Under the pieces are notes generated by a model. It was not told the origin of the DNA. It was given only the letters and a program-made list of their open reading frames with translations, and did not search any database. Both the position numbers and the translations under genes were made by a program. From Pezicula radicicola (lineage: Eukaryota > Ascomycota > Leotiomycetes > Helotiales > Dermateaceae), in assembly GCA_003008705.1 (NCBI GenBank), contig PDUO01000008.1, positions 558,001 to 622,000 on the forward strand: a stretch of DNA of 64,000 nucleotides, given 5' to 3'. Positions 1-11,340 of the stretch are shown piece by piece. Positions within the stretch are counted from its first letter, which is position 1. Each line of letters begins with the position of its first letter.

Positions 1-2
1 AC

Positions 3-1649
3 AGCATCGGATGGGTCGCAAGACCAAAGCACGGCGTTGACGGTTTCATCCGAAGAGGAAAATTCAAGAAGGTAAGCGGCTATCACTCGTTATTAATTTT
101 CCCTCTCTAGAAGGCAGAATCTCGTAGTTCATATTTTGACCAAGAGAGGGTTGCCGGATGGAAAATTTCGTCAATGGCGTTCCTGCTCGCTTATCTCAAC
201 GAACCGACTGCATTCCACATGAACTTTTTTTGAGCTGAAAGCTGATGATCTTTACTCTGATAGGCTTCTAACATGAACTACGGTCTCCACATCTCTTGCA
301 TGGTTGAGGAGAGATTGGCTTTAATTCAACGACCTGCTGACTGGACCCAAGCTGATGAAGCTCAAGCATATGAGCGATGCTTGAAGGAGGCTCTTGAAGA
401 GAATGGCCGTGCGTGGGCTGATGGAAATATCCGCCTTGGCGACTACATCCTACTCAGTAAGTCGCTAGTTCAATGCTCTATTTTAACCATAAACTAATCC
501 AATGCAGTTGATTCTGATACTCGTGTGCCTGCTGACTGCCTTCTGGATGCCTGCTCCGAGATGGAGCAGTCGCCTGAAGTTGGTATTATGCAATTCTCTT
601 CCGGTGTCATGCAAGTGGTCCACACCTACTTCGAGAACGGTATCACTTTTTTCACCAACTTGATCTACACTGCCATTCGTTACACTGTTTCCAATGGTGA
701 TGTCGCTCCTTTCGTTGGTCACAATGCTATTCTCCGATGGTCTGCGATTCAACAAGTTTCTCACTACGATGAAGACGGTTACGAGAAATTCTGGTCGGAA
801 TCTCACGTGTCTGAGGATTTCGATATGTCGCTTCGTCTCCAAATCAACGGTTATACTATTCGTTTGGCAGCCTGGGCTGGTGAAGGATTTAAGGAAGGTG
901 TATCTTTGACTGTCTACGACGAGCTTGCTCGATGGGAGAAATACGCCTACGGTTGCAACGAACTTCTTTTTCACCCCATCCGCAAGTGGATCTACAAAGG
1001 CCCGTTCACCCCTCTCTTCCGCACTTTCCTCTTCTCCAACATTCGTTTCACCTCAAAGATTACCATTATCTCATACATTGGAACCTACTATGCTATCGGG
1101 GCCGCCTGGATCATGACAACTGCCAATTACTTTGCTATTGGATGGTTCAATGGCTACCTTGACAAGTACTACGTTGATTCGTGGAAGGTCTGGTTCTCTA
1201 TCATCATCGTCTTCAACGGTCTCGGAAACATCGCCTTGGCGGTCATGCGGTACAGAATCGGCGAGAGAAGTCTGCTATTCGCGCTCTTTGAGAACTTCAA
1301 ATGGACCTTAATGTTGTGTATCTTCTTGGGTGGTCTCTCATTGCACGTGTCTCAAGCTCTGCTCTGCCACATGTTTGAGGTTGACATGACTTGGGGTGCC
1401 ACCTCCAAAGAAGCCGAGTTCTCTAACTTCTTCATTGAGGTACCTAAGGTGCTTAAGAAGTTCAAGTTCTCCATGATATTTGCCGTTATCGGTATTGCTG
1501 GCATGATTGTCCTTGCTCAAGCACCTTTCGTGCCTTACGACTGGCAGATCAAGGACTTCGTCGCCATCTTGCCTATGGCCACGGTTACTTCCAGTCATCT
1601 GCTACTACCACTTGCGTTGAATCCTGCATTGATGACGTTCTCTTGGTAG
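3..1649 (+). CDS. GT2 family membrane glycosyltransferase, 3' part
   Basis: Exons 3-71, 264-456 and 508-1649 join in frame (467 residues visible). The reading frame is open at the window edge, so the N-terminus lies outside. The protein shows the GT2 landmarks: a DSDTRVP block spanning the second intron (metal/sugar-nucleotide binding) and SEDFDMSLRLQ (ED acceptor-site block). These are followed by about five hydrophobic membrane segments, ending near residues LLLPLAL. This is the layout of fungal cellulose-synthase-like GT2 proteins; homologues of this type are known to be needed for hyphal growth on solid surfaces in plant pathogens, and an identical role here is inference. It would make an extracellular polysaccharide from a cytosolic catalytic domain. 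Introns are 192 and 51 nt, both GT-AG. No break is visible. Confidence 0.85.
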
Positions 1650-3007
1650 AGACAGATTCTTCGTACTTGTATAGATCAATTTGCATTGGAGTCGTTTCGG
1701 GTTTGGGGTCGGATTTATTGCACGCGTATTTAGCCATGCATATGCATACACAGCGTATACACCATACACACCCACACTCTTTTATTCAAAAATATAATGT
1801 TTGCTATCGATAATATCAAATTCATTCTCCCGCTTATCTTTTTTCAATGGGTATCTAAGAATGGGTTAAATGAGGAGCTGGTCATTGGAATTTGGAGGGA
1901 ATGATACGAACTAAGACTTGGGGACTCAAGCAAGCAATAGCAATGGTGGTTGGTTGGTTGGCTCTTTTATGAAATGGTCGGATTGGTTAGCTGGTACCTT
2001 ACAGTAATCTAGACTTGGGAACTTGGGATTTGTGTGTTGTGGAGTTTTTTGTATATACCTTACGCTATATGACGTGGCCTCGTTAGGGTCTCTTTTAAAG
2101 AAAAGTTTTCTTTTTTGATGTGATATGATGTGATGTGGCTAATGTGATAAGCTTTGGAAGAAATACTTGAATTAAGTGAGCTTATTAAACTAACCGAATT
2201 ACTTATACCAAGTGCCTTGTGTAAATTGAGTTATTTACTCTATCTCTAGTAAGTCACAGTGCTCCTAGGGATATGACAATCGTTTAGAAATTCTTAGCTA
2301 GATAAGCTCGTTATCTTGACTTCACCTCATTCGAGCTCGAAAAAGTTGTATACATGGATAGTGGTGATATTGAAAGGGTTAGGAAGATATATAGCTGGGA
2401 TTAGATTTTGGGGAAGAAGGGGAGTAGATATAGCTATATTAATTCTTTGGGAGTTGATGCTTTTTTGGTTTGGGTTTTTATGTGTGGATATACTTTTGCT
2501 TAATGGGAGGAGTAAAGAAGTTGGGAGTACTGCAAGTTAAGTTGTTGGGTTTTTATTCTTAGTGGTGCTCTAGTTTGTTAGATTGTTCATGCAGAGTAGA
2601 ATGGTAGAGGTATAGGCAAAATCAACGCTAGAAGATCGGACTTGGTTTTATAAACAGCATTCTCTAATACATACTAGAAACACAGAAAACACAACCTTTA
2701 ATTTACAGTTAAATAATAAAGAATTACTTCTTCGTGCGTATATAAAGATCTAGCCATCTATCAAGTTCTCTAATTATCATAACCTTAAGCAAATTTGAGA
2801 ATATTCTCTTGTGGGTATTAATGGGAAAAGATATTATTATAAGCTCCAGCGATTTGGTAGGCCCATCTCAGCTTTTGGGAACTTTACGTGATTCAAGCCA
2901 ATTTGTTTTGGCGCTCTCAACTTAGTTTCTAGAATTGTTTAAACCGTAGCTTGGTTAATGGATTCTCAAGGGATTTTGGGACTTGATTTCAAAAATCTCG
3001 TTTTGAG
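1650..3007. other. AT-rich intergenic, no gene seen
   Basis: This stretch follows the GT2 stop codon. It has many stops in all frames and no domain-like translation; a 74-codon open frame at 2316-2540 has no recognisable features. The AT-rich, TA-rich composition is like that of decayed repeat DNA. Confidence 0.6.
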
Positions 3008-6000
3008 TTGTTGTTAGTTGAGATATTGTTGTCATGGATTAGAAGAAATGTAAAACATCCACATCAAGTATCCTGTGACACGGAATATTATATTGCGTCG
3101 CTTAAGAGGGTTTATTGATATCAAAACTATACTCGTAGCTCTAACAGCGTCTTATGCGTTACTACAACCTATGTTTCAATCTTGTCGATGATAGTAAAAG
3201 CTAGATGTTCTAAGTGGTCTCTATAGCACTCTTTAATTTCGTTGAATATTATATCGGCTTTCCTAGTATATAGTTTCTATATGCATTAGGTAGTGTATAA
3301 GTGTATAGAATAATTGTATGCGTTAGGTGTCCTTATAGTTAGACTATTCTTCTGCCTAGGGTAACTGCTTAAGGTAAGGAAGGACCTGCCTTGATGGAAA
3401 TTTAGTAATATTTTTAAAAATATAACTAACTTCGTAATTATAATATCCTAGCAAAAACCAGTGATTCTTGCTATTAGTAGAATTGCAAAGTGCCTTACTA
3501 TACCTTTTCGTTCTTGACTCTTACCTAGCAAGATTAACAACAAACCTTGTAGAAAACGGCCTGGTTCTAAGCGATGTTTAATAGATCCTAGAAACCTAAC
3601 TTCCTTAAACTACTTTTAGATCATGGGATGTCTTACTACACACTTGCATACTCGAAAGAATACACATCTTTTAAGTGCTTGTTTTATGAAGGAGTGGAGT
3701 CGGGCTATGCCGCAGCATAATTTAGTGCAAGGCCCATACAAAATTACTGCTTGCCAGTATAATCTTCCTCTCTTCATCAACAGCACGATTTTCATCTAAA
3801 GCTTCGTTTTTTCCCACCCACCTTCCCTATAGTCTATGTACATAGTTAGTTAGCCCCATTATGGGAGCGTTGGCAGCAAACAGGGACCCCGAGCATTATT
3901 TCTCATACAAATTAGGAGCAATTCGATGTTGCCGTATAGGCTAAACTGCTCTGGGCGTGCCGGTTTAGGCGCTGCACTCTGGCAAGACGAAATAAGACAA
4001 CATTAAAACCGTTTATATTGATAATAGCGATTGACTTGGTAAGCCCAAAATCAACGAATCAATTCGACGAAATGGGATGAATAAAAAGGAGGCAGTCTTT
4101 CATCTAGTACCTTATGTCAGAGAAAAAAAACAACCTTTGAACTTATTAACGAATTTAGCCTGCTAAGTTTTCTTAACCTCTAATATACTATTTGAGCCTT
4201 CTTGTTGTCAGTTAAAGTCTTGTTGTCAAGTGACGACAGGTAAAACCTTGAATAGTGCGCAACAAGGCTTAAGACTTGAAATCTTTAAGAGAATCCTAAA
4301 TTTTAGTAGAATGTTAGTATTCATTCATAGTAGAGTTGAAGCTGTTGATATCGCATTCGAGGCACTATGAGCGTCGAGTACGTCTGTACTTGGGAGAGTT
4401 TCTCGTCTCTGGAAAGTGAAACTCAAGTGGGTTTGACATCTAGGATCTAGCATCAAAGAACCTCTAATTGTACCATATACGGTCATCTTGAATGTTGTCG
4501 ATCTTGTAACGTATGGAGAGTCCTTCTGTTGTAGAGAAGGTAATCTAACAAACAAGATCTTTAACAAGGCATCGCGACGTCGTGGGTATATCTAGTGTTG
4601 TAGAGTGGCTCTATTTACTAATAGTCCTCAAATACCTATATGACATATTTCTCTTAGTAGGAATTAGCAATAAGCCTATAAAGATACATCTGTTTAATAC
4701 AGAAACCAACCTGTTGTGTTTTAATTAATATTCTTAGTAGATTGCTTGCATGTTAAAACGAACACTATCTTGCGCTGTTGGGACATATTCGAAAGTTCTA
4801 AACCTAAAGGTACGTTAATTTTACTAATATTAAACAATATACCAATTTAAGAGAAAGGTTCGTAAACTATGCACGTAACAGTGGCGGTGATGAGTACAAT
4901 GAGGCCAACGAGGGCGAAAAGGGCAGTGAGGGCGAGCAGCGCGATCAACATGGGGATCTACTACCTACACCAAGCATTGATTAGACAGACAACTATATCA
5001 TAGTTGACATATTTCTCTTAACAAATATAAAGACTTTCACCTTAGAATTACCATAAACGCAGATAGAAAAGTGGGTTGTAATTGTTGTTAGTTTATACAT
5101 TGTTGTCAACTACCAGAAAATGTAATTAGTTTAATTAGAGAAGTGAACTATTAGATTATAGTAGGAACTTGACAACCCTAAACTTGGCAGGAATTTAATA
5201 AACTTTATCTATTTTGCTCCTTTATTCAAGCGATTTTCTTCCTTGTACATACTATTGTATTGGACGGGGTAAGTAAGTATTAGGAGGCGTGGTTAGGATA
5301 GGGTTACTATTGCGGGTTTAAGAACAATTGTTTTTCTGTTTAATAACACAAACCTCTTGATATCCCTTGATTCTCGAATCCTGCTTAACCACAATAACGC
5401 CGCTATGAACAACGTCCTACTAAGAAAATGAATTGATATTTTAAAAGAACAATAAAATAACAGCCAATCTTTGTAAGCCCTTCCTCGTGCCTGAAATAAT
5501 TTCTAATAGCAATTGCTTAGGTAGAGCTTCTAGGAGAACAATTAAGCCTTTTATAACTCAACTCTAAAGCACATCTGACCTCACAAAACACCAACTATGT
5601 CATAGGTGTTGATAAGGTGCGATTAAAAATTAAAGGACAAATCTGCGTAGGAACTTAGACTATATTTATTCTTAGTTAAAAATCCCAAGTTACTAACTAG
5701 ATGTAAAACAGATTATTTCAAAGTTTGGTTGTTGTTGTCACGTAACATATTCTTGTTAATCTATGAAAATGTAAAGGTAGTCTTTACTAGAAGAGAAGGC
5801 TTAGAAGGAGGCAAAGAAAGAGAACTCATTAGCGAGGGAGGATAAGACTCTGGTATCACTTGTTCTAAACTCGTAGGTTGCGAAGACAATACAGAAAACT
5901 TTCAGGCTAGCTTCGTTGGATTTCTTTCACTTTATATCAGCCAAGTATTATCTACGGCCGTTGATAAGATCTGTAGTTTACTCTTTGTATTTTGTGAAAA

Positions 6001-6345
6001 CTAGTAGGCCGTTAGCTTACCCATGTTTAATTTACCGTCCGAAGCATATCTTGCTGCTGTGATACGTTATAATATTTCGAGTCTTAACTCTCGGCTCCTA
6101 CAACATTACTCTCAATAATGGCGGCCATGACAGTGGGGAGGCAAGAGCAATACGTCTTATAGATGAAGGAAAGAAATTATATCACTAGCCCCTCTACTCC
6201 ACACTTTCGAGCCTGATCCTTACGAACCAAAATGTACCTATTCATAGACACTCCTCGGCGCATTCATTGTTCTTGGTCTCATTATTTATAAGTCTGTTGG
6301 AATTGTTGTCAGGTGATGTATTGTTGTCAATGACATGATGTGAAA
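3008..6345 (+). repeat. Five dispersed copies of an 18-bp-period direct-repeat motif
   Basis: Copies start at 3008, 4202, 5082, 5732 and 6303. Each is TTGTTGT(C/T)A, nine variable bases, then a second TTGTTGTCA-like nonamer, so the two nonamers are always exactly 18 bp apart. In three copies (3008, 5082, 5732) an AAATGTAA-like string follows about 15-20 bp later. All copies point the same way and lie 0.57-1.2 kb apart. Four lie inside or between the arms of the long inverted-repeat element and one lies outside it. They could be clustered protein-binding iterons or the ends of nested decayed transposons; the sequence alone does not decide. Confidence 0.7.
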
Positions 6346-6869
6346 AAAATCCAATCAGATGGAAGACCGGGATTATCATTGTTATAGATTTAGAGAAATG
6401 TGGGCTAGGGAGGAATTGGGTCGACCATTGTCTACAAAATAGGGCAAACAAAACAGTCTTCAATTCTTCATTGACGTTTCACGTTGAGTTTATTCACCCC
6501 ATTCCGTCGAAGCTTGTAATCGTGGTTTGTATTGTCTTATTTTCGTGCCTTGCCAGAGTGCAGCGCCCAACGGGCGCCCCAGAGCAGCTGAAACTATAGG
6601 GCTACATCGAATTGCCCTACAATTTGTATGGGAAATGATGCTCTGGGGAGCCAGTTTGCTGCCAAACGCTCCCGTAATGGGGTTAAAAACTAACTATATA
6701 CATAGACTATAGGGATGGTAGGTGGGAAAAAAAAACGAAGCTTTCGATAAAAATCGTGCTGTTGATAAAGAGAGGAAGATTTTACTAATGAGCAGTAATT
6801 TTATATGGGCCTTGCACTAAATTATACTGCGGCAGAGCCCGACTCTACTCAATCATAAAACAGGCACTT
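3673..6869. mobile_element. Decayed DNA-transposon-like element with ~400 bp terminal inverted repeats
   Basis: The arm 3673-4085 is an inverted, diverged copy of 6489-6869. Matching blocks include GCAGCATAATTTAGTGCAAGG against its complement near 6805-6835, GTTGGCAGCAAAC against its complement near 6660, and GGCGCTGCACTCTGGCAAG against its complement near 6555. Differences are mostly transitions, as expected from RIP, and the left arm carries roughly 30-40 extra bases near 4010-4060. No target duplication is clear. No transposase is readable; the interior is AT-rich, with one short acidic open frame near 4816-4984. Long arms suggest a Mutator-like or other TIR-type element, but the superfamily is unresolved. 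Confidence 0.75.
4816..4984 (+). pseudogene. Relic acidic reading frame inside the inverted-repeat element
   Basis: The frame ending at the TAG at 4982-4984 stays open for about 55 codons. It encodes a hydrophilic stretch rich in Glu, Gly and Asn (for example EYNEANEGEKGSEG). It coincides with a GC-rich island (about 4870-4960) in otherwise AT-rich DNA, which suggests former coding sequence. No family is recognised; it may be a remnant of the protein once carried by the element. Confidence 0.3.
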
Positions 6870-7161
6870 TACTGTTGGATATCGAGGGAGACTTGAGTTT
6901 GTATGATCATTATAATGGTTGCTTTCTTGATTGAAGACTGGCTCAGTACTTTAAGAAGGTCACTGTGTATCGTTCAAGAAAGATACCGAGAGTTCTAATC
7001 TATATTAAGCTGTTCACTTCTGGGAAATCAACATAGACTTGTGCTAAGAAGACGCTAAGAAGATAGACAATACTATAAAGTCTAAACTAAGTTATATCAT
7101 ATATTCATAACCAAAGCCCTAGACCCAAAACACATCCCCTCACACATATCCACAACTTAGT

Positions 7162-9555
7162 CTATAACCTAGCTCTCCCACCCTTCAGATCTTCCCAATG
7201 CTCCTTCTCAAACGATACATAAGTGTCCTCATCTTTAACCCATAATATCCGATCTTCAGGTGCTACTTTCTCTGGATCAACACCTTCTTCTCTTAATGGT
7301 ACCTTGTTCTGTTTATTGTTGTGGATGGGTGTCATTTTCTGGACAACTCGTAGGAAGACGGGGACAGCGTATTTGGGGAGATGTGTACGTGAATGTCTTA
7401 AATCATCCACGTTAGCTTGAACTAAATATGGCAATGGGTAGGAGATGAGAGGACGCTTACTTAAGGAGACCTGCGTAGTCAAAATTGTGTTTGACAGAAG
7501 GATCGATGTATACTGCTGCACAGCCAGCACGTCCATCGTGACTCGGGAGAGCTACACCATAGACATTTGCCTCCACAACTCCCGGGAAGTTACCGAGCAC
7601 TTCTGAAACCTCAGCAGTAGAGATATTTTCGCCTTTCCAACGGAATGTATCACCTAAACGATCCAGGAAGAACCACCTGCCATCATCGTCTCTTCGAAGA
7701 GCGTCACCACTACGATACCATAAGTCACCCTTCTTGAAAACATCCCTTTCAAATTTCTTGGCTGTAGCCTCGGGATTGTTCCAGTAACCCCTACCGCCAG
7801 CAAATATCTTGACATCGGGTACAGAGACAATGATCTCGCCGCCTTTCGAATATGGTTGTCGGTATGCGAACCCGGTTTTTAGATCTCGGGCTATGGCACC
7901 CGTAGCGGGGTCAATTTGAACAGGGACATAAGTGCCTTTCAAACGATGTCGTTGAAGCAAACCATGGTGTCCAACACAAGCGGCCAAATAGTCTCCACGA
8001 GCGAAGTTGACAAGGCCAAACACACCTTCAGTTGAGCTGAAGAACTCACCAACCTCCGGTACGCCAAACCTCTCTCGAAATTTCAACCATACATCGGGAC
8101 GAAGCCCATTGCCCCACATTACACGAACACAGTGATCTTTGTCACGGGGGTCCGGCGGTGCTGCGAGGAGATAACGTGCTGTTTCTCCCACATATGTGAT
8201 CCAGGTTGCTCTTGAATCCCGAACTTCATCCCAGAATTTGGACGTAGAGAATTTTTTGCCGATGCACAGGGTGGTTCCTGTCATCATCATAGTGACCGCT
8301 ATGACGCCTCCAGTTCCATGGTACACTGTTTAAGACTTCGATTAGCGTTGACAATCTCAAAGAGGGTTTGCAGCACTGAAAACAATCTTTAATGAAATGA
8401 AAATGAATTGGGTTTACGAACTCGGCATGCAATCATACCAACGGTCGTCTTCGCGCACTAACGAAGGGCCTGTAGCTCTCTGTAAAGAAAAAAAAGTTAG
8501 TGAGAACATTCTCTTGTAGTGAGATTTAAAGGAAACCCCTACGGCAACACATCCCTGAAATCCTCTGTCCACATTGAAAGGGCAACCCTTAGGCATCCCC
8601 GTTGTACCACTGCTCTAGGTCAGATTATTGCAGTTAAAGCGTACCAAATTCAACAAACCTCGTATAAAATAGGACCATGGGCCAGTCTCCCTGCACCTGA
8701 TCTCGATACGCATCCTCTGGTCTTTTAGGCTCAAGAGCTCGGATTTCTCCTAACGTAGATGCATCCATGACCACTGCCTCCATACCGTAGTCATCCTGCA
8801 ATGTACTCTGTACCTCCTCAAGTCTAGCACGCAGACCAGGATCCTCATCTACCAACATCAATTTTGCTCCACTGATCTTCAAACAATAAAGTAGTGCCTT
8901 CCCACTCAAGTTGTAATTTATCATTGCTGGGGCAGCCCCAATTGACCATAATCCCAGCCATGCAAGCACGAAATCCGGCGAGTTCTGGAGATAGAAAGCA
9001 ACGAGGTCGTGGGGCTTCACACCCTTGGAAAGAAACCATTGACCGTATTGGTTAACTCTATCGTATGCTTCAGCCCAAGTATAACATCCTTCCCGCGACC
9101 AGATACACTCTGTATCAGGGTGCTGCTTTGCAGCATCTTCGAAAAAATAATATAGCGCAATTCGTTTCTCCTGAACTATACTTTTGAATTCCCGTTAGCA
9201 ATGTGCTCTAAACTCGGCGCATAGTAAAAGCTTGGAAGAATGGAATAGAGCTTGCCTGCTTTCGTCCACAATTCAACCACCTTATTGCCAGCTCGCACAC
9301 TCTGTACATCTTTCCGAATATGAAACTTGGCATCTAAATATCCAGCAGCAGCTAAGCCAGCTACGACAGCTGCTCCTGTTGCTATTGTTGAACAATATCA
9401 GTAAATCATACAGTACGTACACGGTGAGTGACAATTCGGGCTCATCCCAAGCTCCTCGATCTCGACATCTCAGCAGTAAAATCAAGCAGCTTAGCCTTTC
9501 AATTATACCTTCTCTAATCCGGGGTCAAAGCTTTCGTTAACTCACCTAACGCCAT
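7162..9555 (-). CDS. Very-long-chain acyl-CoA synthetase / fatty acid transport protein (FAT1 type)
   Basis: Seven exons (9555-9546, 9381-9256, 9175-8659, 8609-8543, 8479-8422, 8325-7461, 7396-7162) join in frame to 625 residues, the usual length for fungal VLACS/FATP proteins. The enzyme activates long fatty acids to acyl-CoA via acyl-AMP. The AMP-binding loop YTSGTTGMPKG is rebuilt across the intron at 8610-8658. An EFFSSTEG block and the FATP/VLACS signature DRLGDTFRWKGENIS follow, and LPKYAVPVFLR lies in the C-terminal lid. The N-terminus is hydrophobic (ATGAAVVAGLAAAGYL), fitting membrane association. The last three residues, ARL, match a PTS1 peroxisomal signal. Odd: the intron 9176-9255 begins GC rather than GT (CAG/GCAAGC), and two donors are weak (GTTCGT, GTTTGT). 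The exact 8480-8542 donor is the least certain. Confidence 0.9.
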
Positions 9556-9869
9556 AACAACTTTCACCAAGGAAAATCTCCCGAAACTCAATATGCAAAA
9601 AAAAAAGGTAGAGAAGAAAGTACTGTAGAGAATAGTAAAGTGTCCTCCGGACAAAAGATATTGAAGCTCTAACAAAAATGGGACAGAAATTCGTCCTGAG
9701 CTGACTCAGTTACCGGTGCGGTGCGGGTAGAAACGCCCCCTCGCGAGAAATACCACTTTGAGGACATACCGAGGCTTTTCTCCAGGTTTTCAAATAAAAA
9801 ACAAGGGAAACGAGTCTCGAGTCGCCGAATACCCCACATTCGTCATCGCGGCCCTATTGGCTGCTTATT
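9556..9869. other. Upstream region of the acyl-CoA synthetase
   Basis: This is 314 bp between the start codon of the leftward acyl-CoA synthetase and a MITE-like element. It must hold that gene's promoter. No gene or specific regulatory site is identifiable; a short A-run lies at about 9597-9607. Confidence 0.4.
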
Positions 9870-10108
9870 AGTACTACCCCCACCTAAATAAACGTTATTC
9901 GGCGGGCTCTTTGGGTCGGAGCTATAGAGGGTATACTCTGAGTGGTTAAAGCCCCTGAGAAGCCCTTGCCTGCCTTGTAGCCTATCTACCTCCTAACAGC
10001 ACGAAAGCAAGTATCTTCTATTTGTTAGACCCCCCTAACAGCCGGTTCCACCCGCCCACCGAATAACGTTTATTTAGAGGGGGAGGGGGAGGTGGGGGGG
10101 ATAGTACT
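9870..10108. mobile_element. MITE-like inverted-repeat element
   Basis: A 239 bp unit begins AGTACTACCCCCACC and ends with the near-complement GGTGGGGGGGATAGTACT. Both arms also share TAAATAAACGTTATTCGG (about 9884-9901, complement about 10060-10077), giving arms of roughly 35-55 bp. The right arm has an expanded G-rich tract (GGGGGAGGGGGAGG). GCTTA occurs next to both ends and may be a target duplication, though two bases intervene on the left. There is no coding capacity. Confidence 0.65.
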
Positions 10109-11340
10109 GCTTACGTTATAATGGGTAAAAGAACAACGGCATTTGTAGATCGAACAATGCAATGCCGATGGCGGCAATTTCTCGTACAGAAGGACTTTTA
10201 GTAACTGGTAATCGTCGGCTGACTCTCTTAGTGTCTCGACTTTTTCGCTATCACTTAAAGTGGGGGAAACCGATCAAGGTAGGAAATCGAAGTGTCTAGT
10301 TTATGAATTTATAGCAAAATCAGATTTCGCTACCTATTTTTTTCGTGTAGAATATATAGAGAAAATACTATAATTCTTTACCTTATAGCTCTATAATAAT
10401 AAAAAATATTCCAGTTTTTTTAGATTATTATATACCCCTATATTAATAACTAATTAATTTTAGAAGGAAATATATAAAGAATATTATAATATTTGTATTT
10501 TTATCCTAAAAAAATATATATTTTAGGTGTATTTTCGATTCAACACTTCGCTTTCCCCAACTTTCGAACAAACGGACACTAAGCGAGTCGGCCGACGATT
10601 AGTGCTACACAAGAGCGGAATATTTGTACTCCTACCCCGCTCTCTCCCTTACTACAAGGGAATGCAGAAAATCAAGCGAGGGACCTATCATACCGATAAC
10701 TGTTTCACTGTGCAACATACTACTTAGACAACACGACAAAGAAGACCTGGTAAACAACTAGTATTTATAAATAATAATGGTTAGATTCGCAGGATACACA
10801 ATTCTTAATTCAAATCTCGTAAGATCAAGTGGGAAACGACTCACTAATACAACAACTTGAACCCACGAATTTCGACACATCAAATGTGCCGTATATTTTC
10901 GGATTGAATTAAATTAACGATTTAACTTGCATGTAAAATCCTAATAGAAAATAAGAGAGTGAGTGACCATACCTGCAGCTGGCTGTTAGTTTGGAATACT
11001 AGATAAGCTGCTTATGCTAGACTCAATTGTGTACCTACTTACGTACAAGATTCCAAATTGGAAAAAGGTACTATATCATCAAGTTCTTGGCTGCTTTGGT
11101 TGACTCGTTTCATATCGTTTATTGTCATTATCGTAAATGCTAAAATAAAAGCACACTCGCTCTCGCTCATATGTACACATGCGTTACCTGGTTTATACAT
11201 TGCCACTGAATGTAGTGAAAGACCACCCTAAAACACCTTCAGATGCAAGAAGCCATATCCATCAACGCTCACATCCCCATTATGCCACCCTCCTCTCTAC
11301 TCTATTCTCTGGTCTACAAACACTACCGTCTCCCAGCATC
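10109..11340. other. AT-rich intergenic, no gene seen
   Basis: No supported gene. About 10310-10530 is extremely A/T-rich, and the rest carries only short open frames without recognisable protein features. It separates the MITE from the 3' end of the leftward MFS gene. Confidence 0.55.

Noticed and set aside
483..974. Long minus-strand open frame opposite the GT2 gene
   Set aside because: Antisense shadow of conserved plus-strand coding sequence.
2316..2540. 74-codon plus-strand open frame in the first gene desert
   Set aside because: AT-rich, Trp/Leu/Gly run with no domain, no splice partners and no recognisable family.
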